A stretch of DNA of 64,000 nt from an uncultured Pelagibacteraceae bacterium (GTDB taxonomy: Bacteria; Pseudomonadota; Alphaproteobacteria; Pelagibacterales; Pelagibacteraceae): assembly GCA_902620585.1 (NCBI GenBank), contig CACNJC010000001.1, positions 120,544 through 184,543 of the forward strand, written 5' to 3'. Made by a program: the position numbers and the translations under genes. The notes beneath the pieces are model-generated. The model saw only the letters and a list, made by a program, of their open reading frames with translations. It had not been told where the DNA came from and made no database searches. This document shows, one piece after another, positions 25,251 to 35,215 of the stretch (positions within the stretch are counted from its first letter, which is position 1; every line of letters starts with the position of its first letter).

Positions 25251-26042
25251 TTAACTTCCCCAAATGTATATTGCAGCAAATAAGAATAACCATACGACAT
25301 CTACGAAGTGCCAGTACCAAGCAGCAGCTTCAAACCCAAAATGATGCTCTGGATTAGAATGTCCTCTCATACATCTAAACAAACATACAGCTAAAAAGAT
25401 TGTACCAACAATAACATGAAAACCATGAAATCCTGTTGCCATATAAAAAGTTGATCCATAAATATTTCCATCTATTGTAAATGTTGCGTGATGATATTCG
25501 TAGGCCTGAAAACAAGTGAATATAAATCCTAAAAACACCGTAAGAACTAAACCGTTAACAAGAGCTTTTCTATCATTTTCTAACATTGCATGATGGGCCC
25601 AAGTTACTGTAGTTCCAGACAGTAGCAGTATTAAAGTATTTATTAATGGAATGTCCCAGGGATCAAATGTTTTTATGTCTGGTGGAGGCCATGTAGCACC
25701 AACTGCCTCGGTTGGAAATAAACTTGCATTAAAATATGCCCAGAACCAAGCAACAAAAAACATTACCTCTGAAGCAATAAAAAGTACCATTCCATATCTA
25801 TGGCCTATCTGAACTACCGGAGTGTGATGCCCTTGAAATTCAGCTTCTTCAATTACGTCTCTCCACCACATAAATGCACCATAAATGACTAGAGCAAAGC
25901 CTACGAGTAAGAGCCATAAAGCTTTTGAATGAAAGTAATAAACTGCCCCAAAGGCTAAAATTAAAGTAGCAAAAGATACGTAAATTGGCCATGGGCTTGG
26001 GTCTACAAGATGAAATCCATGTTTTTTTTCTTTAGATGACAT
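25251..26042 (-). CDS. ctaE: cytochrome c oxidase subunit III
   Basis: Third core subunit of the aa3-type terminal oxidase; stabilises the complex and its proton uptake. The 263 residues form seven hydrophobic segments, with SEVMFFVAWFWAYFNASLFP, GTTVTWAHHAMLENDR, TGFHGFHVIVGTIFL and the closing WYWHFVDVVWLFLFAAIYIWG, all typical. It follows ctaG by two bases, in the usual alphaproteobacterial order. Confidence 0.97.
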   Translation of the reverse strand: MSSKEKKHGFHLVDPSPWPIYVSFATLILAFGAVYYFHSKALWLLLVGFALVIYGAFMWWRDVIEEAEFQGHHTPVVQIGHRYGMVLFIASEVMFFVAWFWAYFNASLFPTEAVGATWPPPDIKTFDPWDIPLINTLILLLSGTTVTWAHHAMLENDRKALVNGLVLTVFLGFIFTCFQAYEYHHATFTIDGNIYGSTFYMATGFHGFHVIVGTIFLAVCLFRCMRGHSNPEHHFGFEAAAWYWHFVDVVWLFLFAAIYIWGS

Positions 26043-26044
26043 AA

Positions 26045-26599
26045 TTATACTTCTTTTTCCTTTTTAAAATAATCTGATGAAAAAAATGTAAAAGATAAAG
26101 TAACATCAGATATATTTTTAGTTTTATTATCATCAACAACTTTTGGATCCAAGAAAAATGTTAATACAAACTCTCTTTTCTCACCTCCTTTAAGAGTTTG
26201 CTTTTCAAAACAAAAACATCCTATTTTATTAAGATAGATACCAAATGGAGCAGGTGAAACATTAAAAGACGCTGATCCAGAAGAAGTTTGAGTGTTAGGA
26301 TTTTCTACGTAAAATTTTACAGTATGAACCTCTCCTGGTTTTAGATCTAAAGTCTTAATTTCAGGTGTAAAACTCCAATTTAAAGTGCTATTCATGTTAG
26401 TATCAAATCTCATTTTAAAATCTTGATTGACCACAATCTTTGGAATTTCTTTATTTGAAGCATTTTGAGTTGTTCCACCAAAGCCAGTGACTCTACAAAA
26501 TAAATCATAAAGCGGAACTGCTGCAAAAGATAACCCTAACATAAATAAAAAAATCGATACTAATATTATTGGTGTGAGTTTTTTCTTACTTATATTCAT
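26045..26599 (-). CDS. ctaG: cytochrome c oxidase assembly protein CtaG/Cox11
   Basis: Copper chaperone that delivers Cu(B) to subunit I. 184 residues: one N-terminal membrane helix (about 11-30), then a periplasmic immunoglobulin-like domain. The copper-binding pair is in CFCFEKQTL (about residue 130). YDLFCRVTGFGGTTQ after the helix is a strong family signature. Its ATG overlaps the stop of the small upstream ORF (TAATG), which implies coupled translation. Confidence 0.95.
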   Translation of the reverse strand: MNISKKKLTPIILVSIFLFMLGLSFAAVPLYDLFCRVTGFGGTTQNASNKEIPKIVVNQDFKMRFDTNMNSTLNWSFTPEIKTLDLKPGEVHTVKFYVENPNTQTSSGSASFNVSPAPFGIYLNKIGCFCFEKQTLKGGEKREFVLTFFLDPKVVDDNKTKNISDVTLSFTFFSSDYFKKEKEV

Positions 26600-26709
26600 T
26601 AGATCTCTCTATTATAAATTCCAATATTGTAGAACGTAAGTGTAAATAAAAAAATCATGAATAAAATAAGAATAACAGCTGTTATAAAATTCTTTTTCTT
26701 TTTATTCAT
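26599..26709 (-). CDS. 36-residue single-pass membrane protein, CoxF-like
   Basis: Short ORF read directly on the minus strand: a lysine-rich start (MNKKKKNF), one hydrophobic helix (ITAVILILFMIFLFTLTFY) and a short tail (NIGIYNREI). Its ATG overlaps the ctaB stop (ATGA) and its stop overlaps the ctaG start (TAATG), so it is locked into the translation of the operon. A small protein in the same position between ctaB and ctaG, often called CoxF, occurs in other alphaproteobacteria. The role is unknown; an oxidase assembly factor is inferred from position only. Confidence 0.72.
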   Translation of the reverse strand: MNKKKKNFITAVILILFMIFLFTLTFYNIGIYNREI

Positions 26710-27629
26710 AAAGTAATCTTAATTATATTGTCAATTAGTAATACAAAAAATATAAAAAATAAGTAAAAAATTGAGTAAACAAATGTTTTTCTTGCAATTA
26801 TATTAGAAGCTTTTGGGTTACTTTCTTTAAATAAATTATAGCACAAATATACATAGTAAGTAGTCATCGTCAAAGAAACTGCTAAATAAAATAAACTTGC
26901 AAAATCAAAGAAATACGGGGCTACGACAACTGGAAACATTAATAAAGCGTATAAAAGGATGTTGAGTTTTGTTTTTTTAACACCTGCAATAATCGGCAAC
27001 ATTGGAATTTTAGCAATTTTATAATCTCCAGCTTTATATAAACTTAATGCCCAAAAATGAGATGGTGTCCAAAAAAATATTATCAAAAATAAAATAATCG
27101 GTTCAATTGAAATTTGTCCCGTTGCTATAGTCCAGCCTATAACAGGTGGCAAAGCTCCAGCGGCTCCTCCAATTACAATATTTTGTGGAGTTTTTCTTTT
27201 TAACCAAATTGTATAAACAAAAAAATAAAAACCTATGGTAAAAGCCAACAAAATTGACGAAATTAAATTTGAAGATTGATAAAGAATAAATGTTGATAAT
27301 ATAGTTAAGGTTATACCGAAGTATAATGCTTGTTTCTTTTTTACTTTTCCAGTTGGTATTGGTCTTAAACATGTTCTGCTCATAAGAGCGTCTAAGTCTG
27401 ACTCGTACCACATATTTAATGCCCCAGCAGCTCCTGATCCCATTGCAACTGCTAATAAGGAAATAATAGAGTTTAACAAAGAAATATTCGTTGGTGAAAT
27501 TAGCAGTCCTACCATACAAGTAAATAAAACTAAAGACATCACCCTAGGTTTCATTAAATCGAAAAAAGACTGTAGATTAAGTGCCAAACTTAATTTAGTG
27601 TTCCTAGATTTTGTTATTATTTGGCTCAA
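26706..27629 (-). CDS. ctaB: protohaem IX farnesyltransferase (haem O synthase)
   Basis: Transfers farnesyl to haem B to make haem O, the precursor of haem A. UbiA-fold membrane protein with the Asp-rich motif NMWYESDLDALMSRT at about residues 80-95 and GAAGALPPVIGWTIATG in the middle, plus eight or so membrane helices. The ORF is open back to a TTG at 27656 inside ctaD; I choose the TTG at 27629, just after the ctaD stop (307 residues). The start is uncertain, since no ATG precedes the first conserved block. Confidence 0.92.
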   Translation of the reverse strand: MSQIITKSRNTKLSLALNLQSFFDLMKPRVMSLVLFTCMVGLLISPTNISLLNSIISLLAVAMGSGAAGALNMWYESDLDALMSRTCLRPIPTGKVKKKQALYFGITLTILSTFILYQSSNLISSILLAFTIGFYFFVYTIWLKRKTPQNIVIGGAAGALPPVIGWTIATGQISIEPIILFLIIFFWTPSHFWALSLYKAGDYKIAKIPMLPIIAGVKKTKLNILLYALLMFPVVVAPYFFDFASLFYLAVSLTMTTYYVYLCYNLFKESNPKASNIIARKTFVYSIFYLFFIFFVLLIDNIIKITL

Positions 27630-27630
27630 T

Positions 27631-30056
<2,426 letters not shown>

Positions 30057-30107
30057 AAGTTTTTATACAGCTTTTAGATGATTTCACAATTTCAATTAAT
30101 GCGACAA

Positions 30108-30818
30108 TTAATTAAACTTATTGATAAAATTTACCAATGAAATAGCGCTTATTACAGCGGTATCTGTCCTTAAAATGTTTCTTGATATAGTAAACGGTTT
30201 TATTCCTGGATTTTTAAGGATAATTTCCCTTTCAGAAGGTGAAAAATCACCCTCCGGTCCGATCAGAATACACACAGACTTATTATTATTAAAATCTTCA
30301 GCTTTAAGGTTTTCGTCAGAATTAACATCGGCAAATAATAATTTAGTAGATGTATCTAATTTTTTAATAAAATCTTTGAGCTTATTAATTTCTAAAATTT
30401 CTGGAGGAATTAATTGGTTTGATTGTTCGGTAGCTTCTATAATTATTTTTTTAGCTCTTTCATAATTTAATTCTTTAACCTCTGTTCTTTCAGAAATTAT
30501 AGGAATTATCTTATTCACTCCAAGTTCTGTTGCTTTCTGTAGAATATTATCCATTGGAGTTTTTTTCACTAAACAAATTGCTAATTCAATTTTTGATAAA
30601 CTGTTTGCCTCTCTTATCTTTTTAATAAATTTTACTTCAACTCTATCTTTTTCTAAAAATATTATCTCGCTTTCCCATTCACCTTTCTTGTTAAAGAAAT
30701 TAATATTTGAGCCGCGCTTAAGTCTCATAACATTCGCAACATAATGGATATGTTCTTTTGAGAGCAGTGCAGTCGTATTTTCAGCTATTATTTGTGGATA
30801 ATATAATCTAATATTCAT
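30108..30818 (-). CDS. rsmE: 16S rRNA (uracil(1498)-N3)-methyltransferase
   Basis: SPOUT methyltransferase acting on U1498 of 16S rRNA in the assembled small subunit. The 236 residues fit the family. The N-terminal PUA-like part has HYVANVMRLKRGSNINFF, and the C-terminal knot has VCILIGPEGDFSPSERE and LRTDTAVISAISLVN. Its start is 52 bases from the divergent CDGSH gene, which is enough for promoters in both directions. Confidence 0.94.
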   Translation of the reverse strand: MNIRLYYPQIIAENTTALLSKEHIHYVANVMRLKRGSNINFFNKKGEWESEIIFLEKDRVEVKFIKKIREANSLSKIELAICLVKKTPMDNILQKATELGVNKIIPIISERTEVKELNYERAKKIIIEATEQSNQLIPPEILEINKLKDFIKKLDTSTKLLFADVNSDENLKAEDFNNNKSVCILIGPEGDFSPSEREIILKNPGIKPFTISRNILRTDTAVISAISLVNFINKFN

Positions 30819-30870
30819 AAATAATTAGTATATTATAAACAATAAAAAAATAATCAAAGGAACTTTTGTT

Positions 30871-31110
30871 ATGAAAAAGGGACAAAGAGCAGGAGGCTCT
30901 CCAATTGGAGTGGATGTTGTTGAAGGAAAATCATATTTTTGGTGTTCGTGTGGAAAAAGTTCTAAACAACCTTTCTGTGACGGAGCTCATAAAGGAACAG
31001 AATTTATTCCACTAAAATATACAGCAGATCAATCTAAAAAAGTTTTTTTGTGTACTTGTAAACAAACCATTGACCCACCAATGTGTGATGGATCACATAA
31101 CTCAAAATAA
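30871..31110 (+). CDS. small double-CDGSH iron-sulfur protein
   Basis: 79-residue protein with two CDGSH-type 2Fe-2S binding motifs: CSCGKSSKQPFCDGAH at about residues 30-45 and CTCKQTIDPPMCDGSH at about 61-76. Each has the three-Cys, one-His ligand set. Such proteins bind labile redox-active clusters; the cellular role is not established. No membrane segment or signal is seen, so it is cytosolic. A Shine-Dalgarno-like AAAGGAA lies upstream. It heads a plus-strand run with a HAD enzyme, a pirin, a quinone reductase and a DUF1289 protein, which hints at redox or oxidative-stress duties. Confidence 0.9.
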   Translation: MKKGQRAGGSPIGVDVVEGKSYFWCSCGKSSKQPFCDGAHKGTEFIPLKYTADQSKKVFLCTCKQTIDPPMCDGSHNSK

Positions 31111-31113
31111 TAA

Positions 31114-31773
31114 ATGAGTCTTAAAGTTATCTTATTTGATGCATATGGAACTTTATTCGATGTAAATTCAGCAGCAGAAAAATGTAAAGATAAAATTGGA
31201 GAACGTTGGGAAAATTTTTCTAACTTTTGGAGAACTACTCAACTTGAATATACTTGGCTAAGAAGTTTAATGGAAAGGCATAAAGACTTCTGGACTATTA
31301 CTGAAGATAGTTTGGATAAATCGATGAAAGTTTTTGGTATCAATATGAAAATGAAAAATGAATTATTAAATCTATATAGAGTCTTGTCTCCTTACCCAGA
31401 AGTTAAAGAGGTATTAGAAGATTTAAAGAGAAAAAACTTTAAGCTTGCTATACTATCGAACGGTACACCAGCGCTTCTTAAAGAGTTAGTTGTGAGCAAT
31501 AATTTAAACAGTTTTTTTGATGATCTTTTTTCAATTGAAGAAGTTGGGATTTATAAACCTAATGCAAAAGTTTACGATATGCCTGTTAACAAGTATAAAG
31601 TCAAACCTGCTGAAATTACTTTTTTAAGCGCTAATACTTGGGATGTTTCTGGAGGTGGAAATTATGGTTATAATTCTGTTTGGGTAAATAGAAATCAAAG
31701 TGTTTTTGATAATTTAGATTATAAACCTAAAAAACAAATTAACAATTTAACGCAGTTACTAAATTTAATTTAA
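31114..31773 (+). CDS. haloacid dehalogenase type II, HAD superfamily
   Basis: 219-residue HAD enzyme of the (S)-2-haloacid dehalogenase subfamily. The residues seen in characterised enzymes are present: nucleophile Asp9 in FDAYGTLFD, Arg in FWRTTQLEYTWLR, Ser/Asn in LSNGTP, Lys and Tyr in KPNAKVYDMP, and FLSANTWDVSGG. That supports hydrolysis of a C-halogen bond, for example in marine halogenated acids, but similar sequences can act on other 2-substituted acids. It begins three bases after the CDGSH gene. Confidence 0.86.
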   Translation: MSLKVILFDAYGTLFDVNSAAEKCKDKIGERWENFSNFWRTTQLEYTWLRSLMERHKDFWTITEDSLDKSMKVFGINMKMKNELLNLYRVLSPYPEVKEVLEDLKRKNFKLAILSNGTPALLKELVVSNNLNSFFDDLFSIEEVGIYKPNAKVYDMPVNKYKVKPAEITFLSANTWDVSGGGNYGYNSVWVNRNQSVFDNLDYKPKKQINNLTQLLNLI

Positions 31774-31788
31774 AAGCTATTATTTGAT

Positions 31789-32631
31789 ATGACAAAAATT
31801 GAAGTAAAAAAAATTATTAAAGCTGTTAACGCCTCAGATGGAGCGGGTGTTAAGTTAAAAAGAAGTATTGGGACGCCAGAGGCAGATTATATTGATCCAT
31901 TTTTAATGTTGGACGAATTTGGATCTGAAAATAAAGAGGATTATATTGCGGGTTTTCCTCCGCATCCTCACAGAGGAATAGAAACAGTTACCTATATGTT
32001 AAATGGTGAATTTGAACACGAGGATAGCACAGGTGCTAAAGGTGTGATGACATCTGGAGATGTTCAGTGGATGAAAACAGGGAGAGGAATTATTCATTCA
32101 GAAATGCCTGCCATGAAAGAAGGAAAATTATTAGGCTTTCAACTTTGGATTAATATGCCAGCTAAATTTAAGAAAAACAAACCTGAGTATCTTTATTTAA
32201 AAGGTAATGAACTTGGATTTCACAAGGATGAAGATAAATCTGTAAAAGTTATTGCTGGAAAATTTGGAGAAGTGGAAGGACCTGAGAAAAATCATAACGT
32301 TGAACCAATTTATTTTCACATTATCCTAAAAGAGGGTAAAAAATTTGTTTATAATGTGCCGCCAACCCATAACTCATTTATATATTTACTTAAAGGTGAG
32401 TTAAAAATCGGAGACAAAAACCATGGTAAAACTAGCAACTCACATTTAATTTTACTTGAAAGAGGTAACAAGCTTGAACTTCAAGCTAATAAACAAACTG
32501 AATTTTTATTTATAGCTGGTAAACCGATAGGTGAACCAATCGCAAGAGGTGGTCCATTTGTTATGAACACTAAAGCCGAAATACTTGAGGCTATTCAAGA
32601 TTATAACAACGGAAAATTTGCCAAATATTAA
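31789..32631 (+). CDS. pirin family protein
   Basis: Two-domain cupin of the pirin family, 280 residues. The metal site in the first cupin is visible as PPHPHRGIETVTYMLNGE (about residues 57-74) and IIHSEMP (about 103-109). Bacterial pirins bind iron or other metals, and some have quercetin 2,3-dioxygenase activity; the true substrate is unknown. It lies between the HAD gene and the quinone reductase gene with short gaps, so co-expression is likely. Confidence 0.9.
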   Translation: MTKIEVKKIIKAVNASDGAGVKLKRSIGTPEADYIDPFLMLDEFGSENKEDYIAGFPPHPHRGIETVTYMLNGEFEHEDSTGAKGVMTSGDVQWMKTGRGIIHSEMPAMKEGKLLGFQLWINMPAKFKKNKPEYLYLKGNELGFHKDEDKSVKVIAGKFGEVEGPEKNHNVEPIYFHIILKEGKKFVYNVPPTHNSFIYLLKGELKIGDKNHGKTSNSHLILLERGNKLELQANKQTEFLFIAGKPIGEPIARGGPFVMNTKAEILEAIQDYNNGKFAKY

Positions 32632-32655
32632 AAGTTCAAGTATTTTCGAATAAAA

Positions 32656-33630
32656 ATGTCTAAATCAATTATTATTAAAAAGAATGGTGGGCCTGAGGTT
32701 TTGAGGCTTGAGGAAGTGAAGGTTGGATCTCCTGGGCCAAATGAAATTAAAGTTACTAATAAAGCAATAGGTTTAAATTATATAGATACTTACCACAGAT
32801 CTGGTTTATATCCTGTACAACTTCCTAGTGGAATTGGATTGGAAGCAGCTGGAAAAGTAGAGGAAGTTGGTTCTAATGTAAAAGAATTCAATAAAGGAGA
32901 TAATATTGCGTATGCTTCTACTCCTCTAGGAGCTTACTCTCAAGAAAGAATTATTCCATCTAAAATATCAGTCAAGGTACCTGAAGGTGTTTCTCATGAG
33001 TTAGCTGCAACTTTAATGACTAAAGGTTTAACTACCAATTATCTGCTCACTAAAACATATCAACTTAAAGCTGGTGAAACTATTTTATTTCATGCGGCTG
33101 CAGGTGGTGTTGGTCAAATATTTGCTCAATGGGCTAATAGTATTGGCGCAAAAGTTATAGGTACAGTTGGATCAGATGAAAAAATTAAGATTGCAAATGA
33201 AAATGGTTATAGTCATGTCATTAATTATACAAAACATGACTTTGTAAAAGAGGTAATGAATATAACTAAAAACGAGGGTGTTTCAGCTGTGTTTGATGGT
33301 GTAGGAAAAAAAACTTTCCAAGGATCTTTAGCCTGTCTTAAAACAAGGGGTATGATGGTAAGTTTTGGAAACGCCTCAGGACCATTGGAACCTGTAAATG
33401 TACCAAAAGAGATTCAGCCTAAAGGTCTTTATCTAACAAGACCTTCTATTGCACAATATTTTACAAATAGAAAAGAGCTTCAAGCTGGTGCGGACACGGT
33501 ATTTGAAAAAGTAAAATTTGGAAAAATTAAAATAAAGATTTCCAAAAAGTACAAACTAGAAGATGCCAAACAGGCACATGAAGATTTAGAGGCCAGAAAA
33601 TTGATGGGTCCTGCGATTTTAATTCCTTAA
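32656..33630 (+). CDS. NADPH:quinone oxidoreductase, zinc-free MDR type
   Basis: Medium-chain dehydrogenase/reductase without the zinc ligands, like quinone oxidoreductase (Qor). 324 residues. GLNYIDTYHRSGLYP at about residues 37-51 is the quinone-reductase signature, and the NADPH site is HAAAGGVGQIFAQWA at about 151-165. It probably reduces quinones or other enones by one- or two-electron transfer. It overlaps the DUF1289 gene by a TAATG junction. Confidence 0.9.
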   Translation: MSKSIIIKKNGGPEVLRLEEVKVGSPGPNEIKVTNKAIGLNYIDTYHRSGLYPVQLPSGIGLEAAGKVEEVGSNVKEFNKGDNIAYASTPLGAYSQERIIPSKISVKVPEGVSHELAATLMTKGLTTNYLLTKTYQLKAGETILFHAAAGGVGQIFAQWANSIGAKVIGTVGSDEKIKIANENGYSHVINYTKHDFVKEVMNITKNEGVSAVFDGVGKKTFQGSLACLKTRGMMVSFGNASGPLEPVNVPKEIQPKGLYLTRPSIAQYFTNRKELQAGADTVFEKVKFGKIKIKISKKYKLEDAKQAHEDLEARKLMGPAILIP

Positions 33631-33899
33631 TGAAAGATAAAGTTGTATCTCCATGTATAAGTATATGCAAAACAGATCCTGTTACAGGTTTTTGTTATGG
33701 ATGTGCTAGAACAAATGAAGAAAAAAAAATTTGGAAGGATGAAGATACTCAGTTCGAATGGAAAACAAGAAACCTTGAGATAATAATTACAAGAATGCAA
33801 GGATGGCAGCTAGAAACTTTCAAAGAATCTTATAAAAATAAAATTGAAGAAGGAATTTCGCTGTTTAAAAAGAGTCAATTAAAAAAAAACAAATTATAA
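33630..33899 (+). CDS. DUF1289 family protein
   Basis: 89-residue protein with the DUF1289 cysteine pattern SPCISICKTDPVTGFCYGCA at about residues 7-26, followed by RTNEEKKIWK. The four closely spaced cysteines suggest metal or Fe-S binding; the function is unknown. Translation is probably coupled to the quinone reductase gene. The stop forms the palindrome TTATAA with the stop of the convergent DUF2721 gene. Confidence 0.82.
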   Translation: MKDKVVSPCISICKTDPVTGFCYGCARTNEEKKIWKDEDTQFEWKTRNLEIIITRMQGWQLETFKESYKNKIEEGISLFKKSQLKKNKL

Positions 33900-34304
33900 A
33901 TCTTTTTTCATTGAGTCCATATCGCTAAGGTGAAATTTTAGTGCTTGATTTGATAATCTGATTTCTTGTAAAAATAAAAAAATTGAAATAATCATGCATA
34001 TACAACACGCCGCAAAATTAATTCTAGCGATTTGTGTTGTATTTAAATACAACATTAATACAGTGGACATATTAAATAGAAAACCAAAAGCTGCAAATCC
34101 CATTACATATTTTAATAAATTTGTTCTTTTATTTAAAACATGTAATTGATTTTCCCACTCAGGAGGAACCTTCTTTTCAAAAGTATACTGGTCATGAATT
34201 TGTCTAATTAACGCACTTAACGTATGAAACCTGTTGCTATACATGGTCATCATTAAAGGAATAGCCGGAAACATTAAAGCTGCAACAGTATAATCTACAT
34301 TCAT
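33894..34304 (-). CDS. DUF2721 membrane protein
   Basis: 136 residues with three hydrophobic stretches: about 7-22, 64-90 (VMGFAAFGFLFNMSTVLMLY) and 95-112. The block NRFHTLSALIRQIHDQY between the first two is typical of DUF2721 proteins. No function is known. Its start lies 17 bases from the divergent ubiA start. Confidence 0.78.
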   Translation of the reverse strand: MNVDYTVAALMFPAIPLMMTMYSNRFHTLSALIRQIHDQYTFEKKVPPEWENQLHVLNKRTNLLKYVMGFAAFGFLFNMSTVLMLYLNTTQIARINFAACCICMIISIFLFLQEIRLSNQALKFHLSDMDSMKKDL

Positions 34305-34321
34305 ATCGAATCAAATTGATT

Positions 34322-35212
34322 ATGGAGATAGTGTTTGATATTTACAAGTCATATTTCATGCATCATTTAAAAATATTTATAGAGCTAACAAGATTGAATA
34401 AGCCTATTGGATTTATGCTTTTATTTTGGCCTTGTTCATGGGGTCTTACATTGGCTTATTCTTATGATCAGAATATAAATATTTTTTTATATTATACGTT
34501 TTTATTTTTTTTGGGCTCTGTTTTAATGAGAAGTGCTGGCTGCATATTTAATGATATTGTTGATAAAGACATTGATAAAAAAGTAAAAAGAACAAAACTT
34601 AGACCGATTTCTAGTGGCAAAATTTCAGTTAAGCAATCTTTTATTTACGTTCTCTTATTGTGCTCTTTAGCTTTTTTAATTTTAATTCAATTTAACATCA
34701 AAACAATATACCTGGGTTTAGGATCTATGATTTTAGCTTTTTCTTATCCATTTATGAAAAGAGTAACCTATTGGCCACAACTGTTTCTAGGCTTAACATT
34801 CAATTGGGGTATGGTAATGGCTTATGTGTCAATATTAGATATTATTTCTTTAGAGATTGTTCTACTTTATATTTCAGCCATATTTTGGACATTGGGTTAT
34901 GACACCATTTATGGGGTACAAGATATTGTGGATGATGAAATAATAGGTGTAAAATCAACTGCTATAAAATTTAAAAATAGAATAAAATTATTTGTTGGGA
35001 CATGTTATTCAATTACTTCATTGCTTATTTTATATGTATTTAAAGAAAATTTAGGAATTAATTTATCGACTTTTTTTATTTTGATGTTCTTTTTAAGTTT
35101 AATTTACCAATTAAAAATATTTAGCAAAAGCAATCACTCTAACTGCCTTAAAGCTTTTAAATTTAATAATTACTCTGGTGGTTTAGTTTCGATAACAATT
35201 TTTTTCATTTAA
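34322..35212 (+). CDS. ubiA: 4-hydroxybenzoate polyprenyltransferase
   Basis: Attaches the polyprenyl tail to 4-hydroxybenzoate in ubiquinone synthesis; integral membrane protein. 296 residues from the ATG at 34322 (a TTG two codons earlier is also in frame). The first Asp-rich motif is GCIFNDIVDKDIDKKVKRTK at about residues 73-92, and the second is DTIYGVQDIVDDEIIGVKST at about 194-213. RLNKPIGFMLLFWPCSWG is the usual N-terminal block. Quinone made here feeds the respiratory chain that ends at the oxidase encoded upstream. Confidence 0.94.
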   Translation: MEIVFDIYKSYFMHHLKIFIELTRLNKPIGFMLLFWPCSWGLTLAYSYDQNINIFLYYTFLFFLGSVLMRSAGCIFNDIVDKDIDKKVKRTKLRPISSGKISVKQSFIYVLLLCSLAFLILIQFNIKTIYLGLGSMILAFSYPFMKRVTYWPQLFLGLTFNWGMVMAYVSILDIISLEIVLLYISAIFWTLGYDTIYGVQDIVDDEIIGVKSTAIKFKNRIKLFVGTCYSITSLLILYVFKENLGINLSTFFILMFFLSLIYQLKIFSKSNHSNCLKAFKFNNYSGGLVSITIFFI

Positions 35213-35215
35213 TAT

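Noticed and set aside
27103..27519. 138-codon minus-strand frame within ctaB.
   Set aside because: It overlaps a recognised membrane enzyme in another frame, and its Tyr/Asn-rich content resembles frame-shifted A+T-rich DNA.
30121..30465. 114-codon plus-strand frame opposite rsmE.
   Set aside because: Fully inside rsmE, with no recognisable motif; treated as a shadow.
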